Source: an uncultured Bacteroidales bacterium
GTDB taxonomy: Bacteria; Bacteroidota; Bacteroidia; Bacteroidales; Bacteroidaceae
NCBI GenBank assembly: GCA_902787575.1
Contig: CADAGX010000023.1
Location: forward strand, 1 to 39,370
Direction: 5' to 3'
DNA: 39,370 bases
Below the pieces are notes generated by a model. That model was not told the origin of the DNA and made no database searches. It saw nothing but the letters and a program-made list of their open reading frames with translations. Of the stretch, positions 1-8,573 are shown in pieces; within the stretch, counting starts at the first letter, position 1; each line of letters opens with the position of its first letter. The position numbers and the translations under genes were made by a program.

Positions 1-1
1 G

Positions 2-631
2 GCCTTCGGTCCCGACCTGGACGCTGCCACGCTGAAGCGCATTCGTAAGGACGCTGCACGTCGCGGCGTGCGGATTGTGGGTGCCGGTGTCTATACCTCG
101 GACAACCTGGACGACTGGACACGCTTCTTCCAGATGGCCAAGAACATGAAGCTGGACTACGTCACCTGCGAACCCAACCCCGACCAGTGGGACCATGTGG
201 AGGCACTCTCCAAGCAGTATGGCATCAAGGTGGCGGTGCACAACCATCCCCGCCCCTCCACCTATTGGAATCCCGACGCACTGATGCAACTCATCCAGCA
301 CCGTGCCAAGGGCATCGGCTCGTGTGCCGATATCGGACACTGGAACCGTCAGAGTCTCGACGAGATGCAGTGCCTGCGCCGAGTGGGCGACCGCCTCATC
401 ACATTCCACTTCAAGGACATCGCACCGAAACGTGACGGCGAGACAGAGCAGACCGACGTCATCTGGGGCACCGGCTGCCTCCAGCTGCGCCAGATCCTCA
501 CTCACCTGCGTGACATGAAGTGGAAGGGCTACCTCGCCATCGAGTACGAAGCCAACTGGATGAACTCCGTCCCCGACATCCGCAAGAGCCTCCAATACTT
601 CGACACCCTCTCCGAGGAAGTGCTCAGGTGA
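2..631 (+). CDS. Sugar phosphate isomerase/epimerase family protein (3' part only)
   Basis: The reading frame is open from the first bases of the window, so the gene starts upstream; 209 codons plus the stop are visible. The protein resembles the xylose-isomerase-like TIM-barrel family (AP endonuclease 2 fold). Visible family features are the strand and metal-site segments VAVHNHPRP, SCADIGHW, ITFHFKDI and a C-terminal IEYEANW, which supply the His, Asp and Glu residues that bind the divalent metal in this family. The usual length is about 280-300 residues, so roughly the first quarter is missing. In Bacteroidales such proteins are often secreted and sit near sugar catabolism genes, but no signal peptide can be judged here. 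The substrate is unknown. Confidence 0.85.
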   Translation, partial: AFGPDLDAATLKRIRKDAARRGVRIVGAGVYTSDNLDDWTRFFQMAKNMKLDYVTCEPNPDQWDHVEALSKQYGIKVAVHNHPRPSTYWNPDALMQLIQHRAKGIGSCADIGHWNRQSLDEMQCLRRVGDRLITFHFKDIAPKRDGETEQTDVIWGTGCLQLRQILTHLRDMKWKGYLAIEYEANWMNSVPDIRKSLQYFDTLSEEVLR

Positions 632-1139
632 GGAAGAGCGAACCCCTGATGAAAGAATAAGCCGAACGGCACTTGCAGAAGTCCAGCATCCACCTCTACC
701 GCAAGAAAGGAAACGAGGACAAACCCCTCCTTTCTGGCGTCCCCCTTTGTCATCTCGCCTCTGGCAGTGATTCACCTGAATATATCGCTCATTATATAGT
801 GACGGATTTCATACATTACTAAATACCATATGATAGCACAGGAAAGAGGTGCTCATTCATCTCTGGCCCAGTTCTATGAGACACAATCGTCATGGGGCAA
901 AGCGAGACATGGTATCGTACACTGCCTTCCTACATACTGCTACGTGTCGGCTATCAGTTTCACAAGAAACCGAAAGAACGAAAATAGGTTTTTTTCGGGA
1001 GGCATTGCCTATCTGGCTGTACAACTCTGACCTGCGGTCTTAGGCGGGCTGCACTCGGGCATGACAAAAGAAAACTGGCGTTTCCCTTTGTCATGTCGCT
1101 CGTTTGCACTATCTTTGCAGAAAATATCACTTTCGACCC
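632..1139. other. Gene-free spacer with a partial copy of the promoter repeat
   Basis: No convincing gene was found in this 508-bp spacer; the short open frames have no protein-like composition and the long minus-strand frame is an antisense shadow of rarA. It holds an inverted repeat (AGAAAGGA at 704-711 with TCCTTTCT at 728-735), then at 735-759 a segment matching 21 of 25 positions of 1076-1100 in the rarA promoter. The copy at 735-759 keeps the TTTG but has no TAnnTTTG at the right distance, so it looks like a decayed promoter repeat. The last part is the rarA promoter region described separately. Confidence 0.6.
1029..1117 (+). promoter_or_regulatory. rarA promoter with upstream dyads (promoter-repeat copy)
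   Basis: The -33 element TTTG is at 1087-1090 and the -7 element TATCTTTG at 1110-1117, separated by 19 bp, the Bacteroidales housekeeping promoter pattern. A perfect 9-bp inverted repeat (CATGACAAA 1060-1068, TTTGTCATG 1087-1095) overlaps the -33 element. Further upstream is the dyad GACC-TGC-GGTC (1029-1039), 81 bp before the -7 element. The same layout recurs upstream of the genes at 4208 and 8709. Transcription should begin about 1122-1125, leaving a leader of only about 15-18 nt before the ATG at 1140. Confidence 0.75.
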
Positions 1140-2444
1140 ATGAGTGCACCTTTGGCAGAGCGGATGCGTCCCACGACACTGGACGATTACATCGGGCAAC
1201 AACACCTGGTGGGGCCCGGAGCTGTGCTGCGCCGGATGATAGACTCGGGACACATCTCGAGCTTCATCCTGTGGGGACCGCCGGGAGTGGGAAAGACTAC
1301 GCTGGCCAGCATCATCGCCCACCGGCTGGAGACTCCCTTCTATACACTCAGCGCTGTCACAAGCGGCGTCAAAGATGTGCGCGACGTCATTGAGAAAGCA
1401 AAAAACAACCGCTTCTTTAACTCCGAGAGTCCCATACTTTTCATAGACGAGATACATCGTTTTTCGAAATCTCAGCAGGATTCCCTGCTCGGCGCCGTGG
1501 AGCAAGGAGTGGTGACACTCATCGGAGCCACGACGGAGAACCCGTCGTTCGAGGTTATCCGCCCTCTTTTGAGTCGCTGCCAAGTGTACGTTTTGCAGCC
1601 GCTGGGCGACGAAGATTTGCTGGCACTCGCGCGGCGCGTAATCGAAAAAGACGTACTGCTCAGCACTCGGCGCTGGGAAATCACCGAGACGGGCGCCCTG
1701 CTCCGATTCAGCGGCGGCGACGCACGAAAACTGCTGAACATACTGGAGCTGTTGCACGAGGCAGCACCGGATGGTGAGCCTCTTGAGATTACTGACACAC
1801 TCGTCACCGAACGTCTGCAACAGAATCCGCTGGCCTACGACAGGAACGGCGAACTCCACTACGACATAATTTCCGCTTTCATCAAGAGCATTCGCGGCAG
1901 CGACCCCGACGCAGCGCTCTATTGGCTCGCCAGAATGATAGAAGGAGGCGAGGACCCGGAGTTTATTGCACGCCGGCTGGTGATAAGTGCGAGCGAGGAC
2001 ATCGGTCTGGCCAATCCCAACGCGCTTCTGCTGGCCAACGCCGCCTTCGACGCCGTGCAAAAAATAGGCTGGCCCGAAGGCAGAATTCCGCTGGCAGAGG
2101 CCACAGTCTATCTGGCCACGTCCGCCAAAAGCAATTCCGCCTATATGGGCATAGGTTGCGCCCTGCAGAAAGTGCAGGAAACGGGCAATCTTCCCGTGCC
2201 GCTGCACCTTCGCAACGCTCCAACCAAGCTGATGAAAGATTTGGGATACAGTGCGGGATACAAATATGCACACGATTATGCCGGACATTTCGTGGAGCAG
2301 CAATTTCTGCCCGACGCGTTGAAATCAGAACGCTTCTGGCAGCCGGCACAAAATCCGCAGGAAGAAAAGTTGGCCGAGCGCATGCGCCAACTCTGGGGCG
2401 ACAGGTATAAAAGTCCGCCGACGGTGGAGAAAAAAGGAATGTGA
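1140..2444 (+). CDS. rarA: Replication-associated recombination protein A (RarA/MgsA), AAA+ ATPase
   Basis: RarA is a clamp-loader-like AAA+ ATPase that acts at stalled replication forks and single-strand DNA gaps. The 434-aa product starts [20 protein letters not shown], typical of the family. It has a Walker A motif GPPGVGKT (residues 46-53), a Walker B DEIHRF (from D103), a sensor segment [10 protein letters not shown], and the C-terminal MgsA domain with IGCALQKVQ and [13 protein letters not shown]. Length agrees with the family (about 420-450). The ATG at 1140 was preferred over an in-frame ATG at 1104 because the promoter -7 element ends at 1117, so the upstream start would lie outside the transcript. 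purT follows after 41 bp and may be cotranscribed. Confidence 0.97.
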   Translation: MSAPLAERMRPTTLDDYIGQQHLVGPGAVLRRMIDSGHISSFILWGPPGVGKTTLASIIAHRLETPFYTLSAVTSGVKDVRDVIEKAKNNRFFNSESPILFIDEIHRFSKSQQDSLLGAVEQGVVTLIGATTENPSFEVIRPLLSRCQVYVLQPLGDEDLLALARRVIEKDVLLSTRRWEITETGALLRFSGGDARKLLNILELLHEAAPDGEPLEITDTLVTERLQQNPLAYDRNGELHYDIISAFIKSIRGSDPDAALYWLARMIEGGEDPEFIARRLVISASEDIGLANPNALLLANAAFDAVQKIGWPEGRIPLAEATVYLATSAKSNSAYMGIGCALQKVQETGNLPVPLHLRNAPTKLMKDLGYSAGYKYAHDYAGHFVEQQFLPDALKSERFWQPAQNPQEEKLAERMRQLWGDRYKSPPTVEKKGM

Positions 2445-2485
2445 AACGTCGAATACACAAAAGAACCTCTAAATACATTAAAATC

Positions 2486-3664
2486 ATGCCTAAGAAAATT
2501 ATGTTGCTCGGTTCGGGCGAGTTAGGAAAAGAGTTCGTAATTGCTTGCAAGCGCAAGGGACAGTACGTTGTGGCGTGCGACAAATATGCCGGCGCACCCG
2601 CCATGCAGGTGGCCGACGAGTGCCGCGTCTTCAGCATGCTGGACGGAGATGCGCTGATGAACGCCGTACGCGAAATTCAGCCCGACATTATCGTTCCTGA
2701 GATAGAAGCTATCCGCACAGAGAAGCTGTACGAATGCGAGAAAATGGGCATACAAGTGGTGCCTTCGGCACGTGCTGTCAATTATACGATGAATCGCAAG
2801 TCCATTCGCGAACTGGCACACACCGAACTTGGGCTGAAAACGGCCAATTATCGCTACGCGACAACGTACGAAGAACTCGTCGCAGCTGCAGAAGTGATAG
2901 GCTTCCCCTGCATTATCAAACCTCTGATGAGCAGCAGCGGCCACGGCCAGAGCAAAGCCGACAGCCCGGAGGATTTGCCCGCCTCGTGGGAATGCGCCTG
3001 CGGCGGTGCGCGCGGTGACTTGAAGGAGGTCATCGTCGAACAATTCATCCCCTTCGACTACGAAATCACGCTTCTCACCGTGACGCAGAAAAGCGGAGAA
3101 ACGTTGTTCTGTCAGCCGATAGGTCACGTGCAGAAGTCGGGAGACTACCGCGAGAGCTTCCAGCCGCGCAAAATGAAGCCCGAGCATCTGGCTGAGGCAC
3201 AACGCATGGCAAAAATGGTGACCGGCGCGCTCACTGGCGCAGGCATCTGGGGCGTTGAGTTCTTTGTCAGCGAAAAAGCTGGCGGTGTCATCTTCAGCGA
3301 ACTCAGCCCGCGTCCGCACGATACGGGCATGGTAACCTTGGCCGGCACACAGAATCTGAGTGAATTCGAGCTGCATTGTCGCGCCGTACTGGGCTTGCCA
3401 ATTCCTGAAATCACACAAGAGCGACAGGGCGCCTCGGCTGTCATCCTTTCTCCCGTAGAGACGCACCAGCCGGAATACACGGGAATGGACGAGGTTTGTG
3501 CTGCGCCGCGCACATATCTGCGCATCTTTGGCAAGCCGGAGGCTCACGTAGGCCGCCGCATGGGCGTGGTAGTCTGCTGGGACACGCTCGACGCCGACCA
3601 AGATGCCCTGCGCGACAAATGCAAGTCGCTGGCAGCAAAGGTGACGGTGATGGACGGCAAATAA
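2486..3664 (+). CDS. purT: Formate-dependent phosphoribosylglycinamide formyltransferase (GAR transformylase 2)
   Basis: PurT makes formyl-GAR from GAR, formate and ATP in the third step of purine synthesis, without folate. The 392-aa product has the ATP-grasp layout: an N-terminal Rossmann-like segment ([14 protein letters not shown]), the GAR-site motif VPEIEAI, the central ATP-grasp region ([33 protein letters not shown]) and the metal-binding end (WGVEFFV ... [15 protein letters not shown]). Length equals the E. coli enzyme (392). The ATG at 2486 was chosen because [12 protein letters not shown] matches the family start; the alternative GTG at 2441 would add 15 basic residues. It lies directly downstream of rarA with an A-rich leader and no Shine-Dalgarno sequence. 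Confidence 0.97.
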   Translation: MPKKIMLLGSGELGKEFVIACKRKGQYVVACDKYAGAPAMQVADECRVFSMLDGDALMNAVREIQPDIIVPEIEAIRTEKLYECEKMGIQVVPSARAVNYTMNRKSIRELAHTELGLKTANYRYATTYEELVAAAEVIGFPCIIKPLMSSSGHGQSKADSPEDLPASWECACGGARGDLKEVIVEQFIPFDYEITLLTVTQKSGETLFCQPIGHVQKSGDYRESFQPRKMKPEHLAEAQRMAKMVTGALTGAGIWGVEFFVSEKAGGVIFSELSPRPHDTGMVTLAGTQNLSEFELHCRAVLGLPIPEITQERQGASAVILSPVETHQPEYTGMDEVCAAPRTYLRIFGKPEAHVGRRMGVVVCWDTLDADQDALRDKCKSLAAKVTVMDGK

Positions 3665-3677
3665 CCTTTCGCGCGCT

Positions 3678-3738
3678 AAAAAAGTAGGATAGAGCTTCCG
3701 CCGCTCATTTGTCTACTGAAGGCAAATGGCGGCGGAAG
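3678..3738 (-). terminator. Terminator of the small minus-strand gene, overlapping its 3' coding end
   Basis: A long hairpin is formed by 3695-3711 and 3723-3738 (CTTCCGCCG paired with CGGCGGAAG, then CATTTG with CAAATG, one bulged base). Read on the minus strand it is followed about 10 nt later by TTTTTT (complement of 3678-3683). The stem includes the last codons and stop of the 67-aa gene. On the plus strand there is no T-run after the stem, so it should work mainly for the minus-strand gene, though it may also slow transcription arriving from purT. Confidence 0.6.
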
Positions 3739-3908
3739 TCGTTTGTCATGGCCTCGAGTTCCGAATCTGTCAGTGCGGCGTTCTGCGACTTGGCCCACGC
3801 CCTGAAGGCCTCAATGGCCTGCGCGCGCATTTGCTGCTGCCCCATTCGTACACCGCTCCTGTAAGGCGTGCTGGGCAGCAAGGCTCTATTGAAATTTCCG
3901 TCGCTCAT
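3705..3908 (-). CDS. Small conserved-looking hypothetical protein, 67 aa
   Basis: The product starts MSDGNFNRALLPSTPYRSG and is soluble and charged, with a helix-rich C-terminal half (AIEAFRAWAKS, LTDSELEAMTNDFRRHL). I do not know its function; similar short proteins seem to occur in Bacteroidales next to housekeeping genes. Support for it being real: a near-consensus promoter (TTTG, 20 bp, TACTTTTG) about 25 bp upstream of the ATG, a hairpin terminator at its end, and protein-like composition. The start at 3908 was chosen over an upstream in-frame ATG at 3947 because the promoter lies between them. It is convergent with purT and divergent from the amidase gene. Confidence 0.75.
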   Translation of the reverse strand: MSDGNFNRALLPSTPYRSGVRMGQQQMRAQAIEAFRAWAKSQNAALTDSELEAMTNDFRRHLPSVDK

Positions 3909-3933
3909 GTGGCATTTCTCTGTGTTCTGCACA

Positions 3934-3965
3934 CAAAAGTAACACAAACGCCCGAGATACGCAAA
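3934..3965 (-). promoter_or_regulatory. Promoter of the 67-aa gene
   Basis: On the minus strand TTTG (3965-3962) and TACTTTTG (3941-3934) are separated by 20 bp, matching the Bacteroidales promoter. The leader to the ATG at 3908 would be about 20 nt. Confidence 0.7.
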
Positions 3966-4073
3966 AAACGACGCCGGTTTTTCGTTGCTGCCACACGCGG
4001 AAAAATATTTTCTACACGTGGCAGCAAATTTTCTACGCGCAAGATTTCATCTGCGCCTCGAAAAAGCAAAAAT

Positions 4074-4203
4074 CCCTTCGCTTCTTTTGTTTTTCCGCTC
4101 GGTTTGCGCTACTCTGACCGGCGGTCGAAGATAGGCTGCGCCTCGGGAAAAACAAATTTCCCTTCGCTTCTTTTGTTTTTCCGCTCGGTTTGCGCTATCT
4201 TTG
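4074..4203 (+). promoter_or_regulatory. Tandemly duplicated promoter upstream of the amidase gene
   Basis: Two 40-bp copies that are essentially identical (4074-4113 and 4160-4199) lie 86 bp apart. The second ends in an intact promoter: TTTG 4172-4175, 20-bp spacer, TATCTTTG 4196-4203, only 4 bp before the ATG at 4208. In the first copy the -7 position reads TACTCTGA, so it has probably lost activity. Between the copies are the dyad GACC-GGC-GGTC (4116-4126, 80 bp before the -7 element) and a GGGAAA/TTTCCC hairpin (4145-4162). The very short distance from -7 to ATG means a leaderless or almost leaderless mRNA. Confidence 0.75.
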
Positions 4204-4207
4204 TAGC

Positions 4208-5434
4208 ATGAAACGCCTGATTTGCCTCCTTCTCTGCTGCTTTTCCCTGCTTTGCTGGGGCAAAACGGTGCGCCCGTTGGTGTGGGTTCTCGACGCAGGG
4301 CACGGCGGAAAAGATGTGGGAACGGAGAGCAAACGACATCAGGAAAAAGATATCACACTGGCCATAACCAAAGAAGTGGCAGCCCTGCTGCGCAAGCACA
4401 AGCCGGGGATTAAAGTCATCCTCACGCGGGAAAAAGACATTTACGTGTCGCTCGACAAGCGCTGTCAGGCCGCCAACCGAGCTGGCGCAGACCTTTTCCT
4501 GAGCATTCACGTGAACGCCGTCGAGTGGAAACCCTTGCTTTCCGGCACTGAGACGTTCTTTGCCAACACGCGCTTCATCAAGGACGCGGTGTTACAAAGC
4601 GCACAAAGTCGCAACATCGAGCGCAGTCAGTTGCTGGCTTGGCTGTTGCAGAAAAATTACCGCACGGCAGGACGCGAAACAAACCGCGGCACAAAACCCG
4701 AACGGCTCTACGTTTTGAGCCACACACTCATGCCAGCTGCGCTGACGGAGGTGGGATTTCTCAGCAACTCGGCCGACGAGAAATATATGACCTCGAGCCG
4801 TGGACAAAAGGAGATTGCGCGCTGCATCTATAACGCGCTGGCCGAATATTACGAAACGACGCAAGCAAAGACGCACCGCAAGACGCTGGCAACACTGCAG
4901 AGCACAAACGGACGACGCAGCGGGTTGAAAACGAAGTTGCTGACCGTCGGAAAAGATTTTAAGGAGGACGAGGCGGACGTGCTACAGCCTGCCCCCGAAC
5001 TGGCCGAAGCAGAAAGTCCGATTCCAACAGAAGAACCGGCAGACACCACCTGCGCCACCGAACCCGCGTTGGCTGAGCCCGTTGCAGCCGCCGGAGATTT
5101 GGCCGCCGCCACAGCCACCGAACCATCTGACACGGTCAGCAGCGAAGATATGAACCCAGTGGAGCCGACTTCCCGCATTCCGGTTTATAGCATCCAAATT
5201 GTAGCAGTCAGCAGCGAACTGCGGTCGGACGACGAACGACTGCAGGGACTCTTCCCCGTCACGTTCGTAAAAAGTGGTAACATGTTCAAGGGGCTCTACG
5301 GCGGCACCACCGACTACAATCAGGCACGCAAAACGCTGGCTGCCATACGCGAGAAATTTCCCGACGCCTTCATCGTGGCTTATCTGGGCGAAGAGCCCAT
5401 CAGCACGGCACGCGCCTTGGAACTTACTCGCTGA
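4208..5434 (+). CDS. N-acetylmuramoyl-L-alanine amidase (Amidase_3) with C-terminal SPOR-like domain
   Basis: A periplasmic zinc amidase that cleaves the amide bond between N-acetylmuramic acid and the stem peptide of peptidoglycan, usually in daughter-cell separation. The 408-aa product has a signal peptide (MKRLICLLLCCFSLLCWG), then the Amidase_3 domain at about residues 25-220 with zinc and catalytic motifs VLDAGHGGKD, FLSIHVNA and ALTEVGFLSN. A Pro/Ala/Glu-rich linker spans about 255-325, and the C-terminal 80 residues (VYSIQIVAVSS ... VAYLGEEP) resemble a SPOR domain, which binds denuded glycan at the septum. The ATG at 4208 was chosen because the -7 element ends at 4203. The 3' end overlaps the convergent LOG-family gene by 11 bp. 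Confidence 0.93.
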   Translation: MKRLICLLLCCFSLLCWGKTVRPLVWVLDAGHGGKDVGTESKRHQEKDITLAITKEVAALLRKHKPGIKVILTREKDIYVSLDKRCQAANRAGADLFLSIHVNAVEWKPLLSGTETFFANTRFIKDAVLQSAQSRNIERSQLLAWLLQKNYRTAGRETNRGTKPERLYVLSHTLMPAALTEVGFLSNSADEKYMTSSRGQKEIARCIYNALAEYYETTQAKTHRKTLATLQSTNGRRSGLKTKLLTVGKDFKEDEADVLQPAPELAEAESPIPTEEPADTTCATEPALAEPVAAAGDLAAATATEPSDTVSSEDMNPVEPTSRIPVYSIQIVAVSSELRSDDERLQGLFPVTFVKSGNMFKGLYGGTTDYNQARKTLAAIREKFPDAFIVAYLGEEPISTARALELTR

Positions 5435-6548
5435 CCGCGCTGCGGAAAGCACGCAACGTCTGCACGATTTCCTCGCGGCTGTCGCTGATAGACAACAGCA
5501 GGTTTTTGTACTTTCCACGCTCCACCATATCCATAAGGAAAGGCCACACGGGAATTTCGTGCCGCCAGAATTCTACTCCCATGAATATCATCGGACTCGC
5601 GTACCCGAAGCTTAGATAATGATCTTGCACCGCTTCCTGGAAAATCTCCTGCAGTGTCCCAGCACTTCCCGGCGAATAAATAATTCCTCCCTTGGCGATT
5701 GTCAGGATTCCATCTTCGCGAATACTATTGTCGAAGTATTTCGCTATTTTTGTGGCGAGTGGCGTGCTGGGTTCGTGGCCGTAGAGCCACGTCGGTATGC
5801 CGAGGCTTTCGAAATCTCGCTGCGGATATTTCTCGCGGACACGCATGGCAGTATCGAGCCAGCCTGCGTCCGTGTAATGCGGAGCTGCGGACATCGATTC
5901 AATGGCGTCCTGCAGTTCCCGTTCCGTTCGTCCCGCCATCCATGCGCCCAGATGCGTCGCTTCCATCGCGCCCGGGCCGCCGCCCGACACCATTAGGAAG
6001 CCGTCTTCCGTCAGGCACTTACTCAGACGCGCAATTTCGCCATACGATTTCTCGGTGCGAGCCAGTCCGTGACCGCCCATCACACCCACAATATTACGTT
6101 CGGCATAGCCAGCGAGAAACTCGTGAAGGCAGTCGCTGATGGAATGATCGTGCAGTGTCCGCGCCAGCGTCTCTTTTATGTTCTCCGGGGTCTTGCCTTC
6201 CTTCAGGTAGTGGCGATACACCCGCCCGTCGAAACACTGCTGATACGTGTCGGGGTTGCCGACTTCATAGCCCTCATAAAGACGCTCGGGCGTGTAAAGT
6301 TGAGTGCAGAGGTGAAAGAGTTCGCCCATGTTGGGAAAGAAAAGACAATCCTGCGTTTGCCGCTTGAAACCCTGCGGCAGCGCGCAACCAAGGAAAAGGC
6401 AGTTGCGGTAGCGGTGAGCGAGAGCGAGCTCGGTCTCGGCTGTCAGATTTGAGCCAATGAAGGCATGCCGATGGATGGTCTCCTCCGTCTGGTGCAGAAC
6501 GTCAGCCAGTTGCCAGTCGTCCAGGACCTTGATATATTTTTTCCGCAT
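5424..6548 (-). CDS. LOG-family protein (lysine-decarboxylase-like Rossmann fold)
   Basis: LOG-family proteins are nucleotide 5'-monophosphate phosphoribohydrolases related to plant cytokinin-activating enzymes. The 374-aa product is a long Bacteroidales form: an N-terminal extension of about 140 residues, then VGVMGGHGLAR, VSGGGPGAMEATHLGAW and the signature region YSPGSAGTLQEIFQEA. The family signature is PGGxGTxxE; here the second Gly is Ser, while GT and E remain. No signal peptide, so cytoplasmic. The gene is monocistronic, divergent from the SGNH esterase gene and convergent with the amidase. The true substrate is unknown. Confidence 0.88.
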   Translation of the reverse strand: MRKKYIKVLDDWQLADVLHQTEETIHRHAFIGSNLTAETELALAHRYRNCLFLGCALPQGFKRQTQDCLFFPNMGELFHLCTQLYTPERLYEGYEVGNPDTYQQCFDGRVYRHYLKEGKTPENIKETLARTLHDHSISDCLHEFLAGYAERNIVGVMGGHGLARTEKSYGEIARLSKCLTEDGFLMVSGGGPGAMEATHLGAWMAGRTERELQDAIESMSAAPHYTDAGWLDTAMRVREKYPQRDFESLGIPTWLYGHEPSTPLATKIAKYFDNSIREDGILTIAKGGIIYSPGSAGTLQEIFQEAVQDHYLSFGYASPMIFMGVEFWRHEIPVWPFLMDMVERGKYKNLLLSISDSREEIVQTLRAFRSAVSE

Positions 6549-6607
6549 GGTGGTTTAAAGTTTGTGGGGCGCAGCACGGCGGCTCGCTCCCTGTGCACTT
6601 GTTTCTG

Positions 6608-6666
6608 CAAAGATAAGAAAAAAAGATGGCACTTGGCAGCGGAATGCGAAACTTTTGCTAAATTTG
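6608..6666. promoter_or_regulatory. Divergent promoters between the LOG gene and the double-SGNH gene
   Basis: The minus-strand -7 element TATCTTTG (6615-6608) serves the LOG gene, about 60 bp before its ATG. The plus-strand -7 element TAAATTTG (6659-6666) lies 4 bp before the ATG at 6671, another near-leaderless arrangement. Neither has a perfect TTTG at 19-20 bp, so the -33 elements are weak or the positions are approximate. Confidence 0.5.
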
Positions 6667-6670
6667 CGGT

Positions 6671-8437
6671 ATGAAACGCACTATTTATCTCCTCACCGCG
6701 TGCTTTTTCACTGTCTGCGTAACGCAGCTGCACGCCCAAACGCAGTGGTTCGACCCACTGAAGCAAGAATTTCCGACCGTACAAGGCCGCTGGTGGCAAG
6801 ACGAGCTGAAGGAAAGTTACCACCGAATGCCGGAACGCTTCAAAGGCAAGGTGCCTGATGCCGTGTGGGGCCACGCACTAAAGTCTGCCGGCCTCAGCAT
6901 CATGTTCCGCACCTCAGCGCCCGAGATTACGGTGCGCTACACCACTGGTGTCGGCACGCGGCAGGCGTTCCACTGGCCGTTCACGGGCAGTGGCGGCGTG
7001 GACCTCTACGCCACCGACCAGCACGGGACGAAACTCTGGTGCCGCGGAAAATACACGCAGGGCGACACAATCCTCATTTCCTTCGCCAATCTCTCGTACC
7101 GCGAAGTGAACAAACGCTACGGCTACGAGTTCGAACTCTTCCTGCCGCCTTACATAGAGACAAAATGGCTTGAGATAGGCGTGCCGCAGGGCGAGAAACT
7201 GACATTTCTGCCAGTCACTCGCGAGAAGCCCATCGTGTTCTACGGCACAAGCATAGCGCACGGAGGTTGCGCTTCGAGGCCCGGAATGATGTGGATTAAC
7301 ATGCTGCGACGCGAGATGATGCACCCGACAGTTTCGCTGGGATTCTCGGGAAGCGGAAAACTGGAGCCGGAAGTCTTCGACGCGATAGCCGAAATCGATG
7401 CCAACGCCTTCGTGATAGATTGCATGCCAAACATGGGAGGACGCAAAGACATAGCCCAGCTGATGATTTCCGGCGTGCGAAAGATTCGCAAGCAAAGCGC
7501 CGCACCGATTCTGCTGGTGGCTCACGCCGGATATCCCGGCGAGTCGTCGAGCGACAAAGACCGCGACACATACACCGATACGAACCGTCAGCTCGACGAA
7601 GCCTACGCGTCGCTGCGCAAGTCCGGTGTGCCGGAAGTTTACTTGCTGCCGCACGAAGAGTTCTTCCTCGGCCTCGACGAGACGGTAGACGGCACGCACC
7701 CGAACGATCTCGGCATGCGGCATCTGGCAGATCAATACGAGAAAAAACTCCGTGCGATGCTTCACGAGGTGGATGGCGACTTCATCTTCCAACCCATCAC
7801 ACAGCAGCGCGACCAGTACGACTGGCGTGCCCGCCACGAAGCGGTGCTCGAAATGGCGCACGGCACGGCCGACGTGGTGATGATTGGCAATAGCATAACT
7901 CATTTTTGGAGTGGGCTACCGAAGGATGACTGGCATCGCGGCGACGACAGCTGGGCGTCGCTCTTCGGGTCGCGACGCGTCATAAATATGGGTTTCGGCT
8001 GGGACCGCATCGAAAACGTGCTGTGGCGAATCTATCACGGCGAGTTGGACGGCTACAAAGCAAAGAAGATATGCATGATGTTGGGCACGAACAACTTCCA
8101 TCGCAACACGCCACAGGAGATAGTGCGAGGCGTCATGCAGGTGGTGGCAGCCGTTCACCGGCGCCAGCCCACGGCCGAGATCTATGTGCAGGGCATTTAT
8201 CCGCGACGAGGCGCAGAGCAGGCAATGAAGCAACTGAACGAGGATCTGGAAGAAACGTTGTATCAGACTTTCGGTGCGGCACTGGGCAAGCAGCTGCGCT
8301 TCATCAATCCCGGAGAAGTTCTGCTCGACGCAGAAGGGAAACTGCGCGAGGAACTCTTCACTGGCGACGGCCTTCACCCCGGTGACAAAGGCTACCGCCT
8401 GCTGGGAGAACACTTGAAAAAAGACCTCGGGCTCTGA
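6671..8437 (+). CDS. Secreted protein with two SGNH/GDSL hydrolase domains
   Basis: A predicted periplasmic or surface carbohydrate esterase with two separate SGNH domains. A signal peptide (to about LHAQ, residue 23) is followed by a beta-rich N-terminal module with the GVDLY motif (109-113), as in the GxDLY module that precedes Lipase_GDSL_3 domains. The first SGNH domain has the Ser block YGTSIAHGG (S194) and the Asp/His block DGTHPNDLG. The second has IGNSITHF (S408), MLGTNN and GDGLHPGDKG. Both keep Ser, Asn, Asp and His, so both look active. At 588 residues it is about twice a single-domain esterase. The substrate is unknown; deacetylation of polysaccharide side chains is the usual role. 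Confidence 0.9.
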   Translation: MKRTIYLLTACFFTVCVTQLHAQTQWFDPLKQEFPTVQGRWWQDELKESYHRMPERFKGKVPDAVWGHALKSAGLSIMFRTSAPEITVRYTTGVGTRQAFHWPFTGSGGVDLYATDQHGTKLWCRGKYTQGDTILISFANLSYREVNKRYGYEFELFLPPYIETKWLEIGVPQGEKLTFLPVTREKPIVFYGTSIAHGGCASRPGMMWINMLRREMMHPTVSLGFSGSGKLEPEVFDAIAEIDANAFVIDCMPNMGGRKDIAQLMISGVRKIRKQSAAPILLVAHAGYPGESSSDKDRDTYTDTNRQLDEAYASLRKSGVPEVYLLPHEEFFLGLDETVDGTHPNDLGMRHLADQYEKKLRAMLHEVDGDFIFQPITQQRDQYDWRARHEAVLEMAHGTADVVMIGNSITHFWSGLPKDDWHRGDDSWASLFGSRRVINMGFGWDRIENVLWRIYHGELDGYKAKKICMMLGTNNFHRNTPQEIVRGVMQVVAAVHRRQPTAEIYVQGIYPRRGAEQAMKQLNEDLEETLYQTFGAALGKQLRFINPGEVLLDAEGKLREELFTGDGLHPGDKGYRLLGEHLKKDLGL

Positions 8438-8470
8438 CGCAGGCAGAAAGTTGCGTGTGGGAACAAGAAA

Positions 8471-8514
8471 AACTACGTGTGGCGTGAAGCAAAACTACAC
8501 GTAGTTATTTTTTT
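8471..8514 (+). terminator. Rho-independent terminator after the double-SGNH gene
   Basis: AACTACGTGT (8471-8480) and ACACGTAGTT (8497-8506) form a perfect 10-bp stem with a 16-nt loop, followed by ATTTTTTT (8507-8514). The stem arms are copies of the CACACGT-type motif that is dispersed in this window. Confidence 0.8.
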
Positions 8515-8550
8515 GCGACACGTGGCGTGAGCCAAAACCACACGTCGCAT
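8481..8550 (+). repeat. Two diverged copies of the dispersed 22-bp repeat family
   Basis: GGCGTGAAGCAAAACTACAC... (from 8481) and GGCGTGAGCCAAAACCACAC... (from about 8525) share the order CGTGA, GC(A/C), A-run, C(C/T)ACACGT(A/C)G with the tandem array at 19699-19830. The second copy with its upstream flank also forms an imperfect inverted repeat (GCGACACGTGG against CCACACGTCGC). Confidence 0.6.
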
Positions 8551-8573
8551 GTATGACGTTACGAACAACCTTG

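Noticed and set aside
960-2303. 447-codon open frame on the minus strand
   Set aside because: It runs antisense through rarA, is rich in Cys, His and Gln without domain motifs, and has no promoter; it is a shadow of a GC-rich gene.
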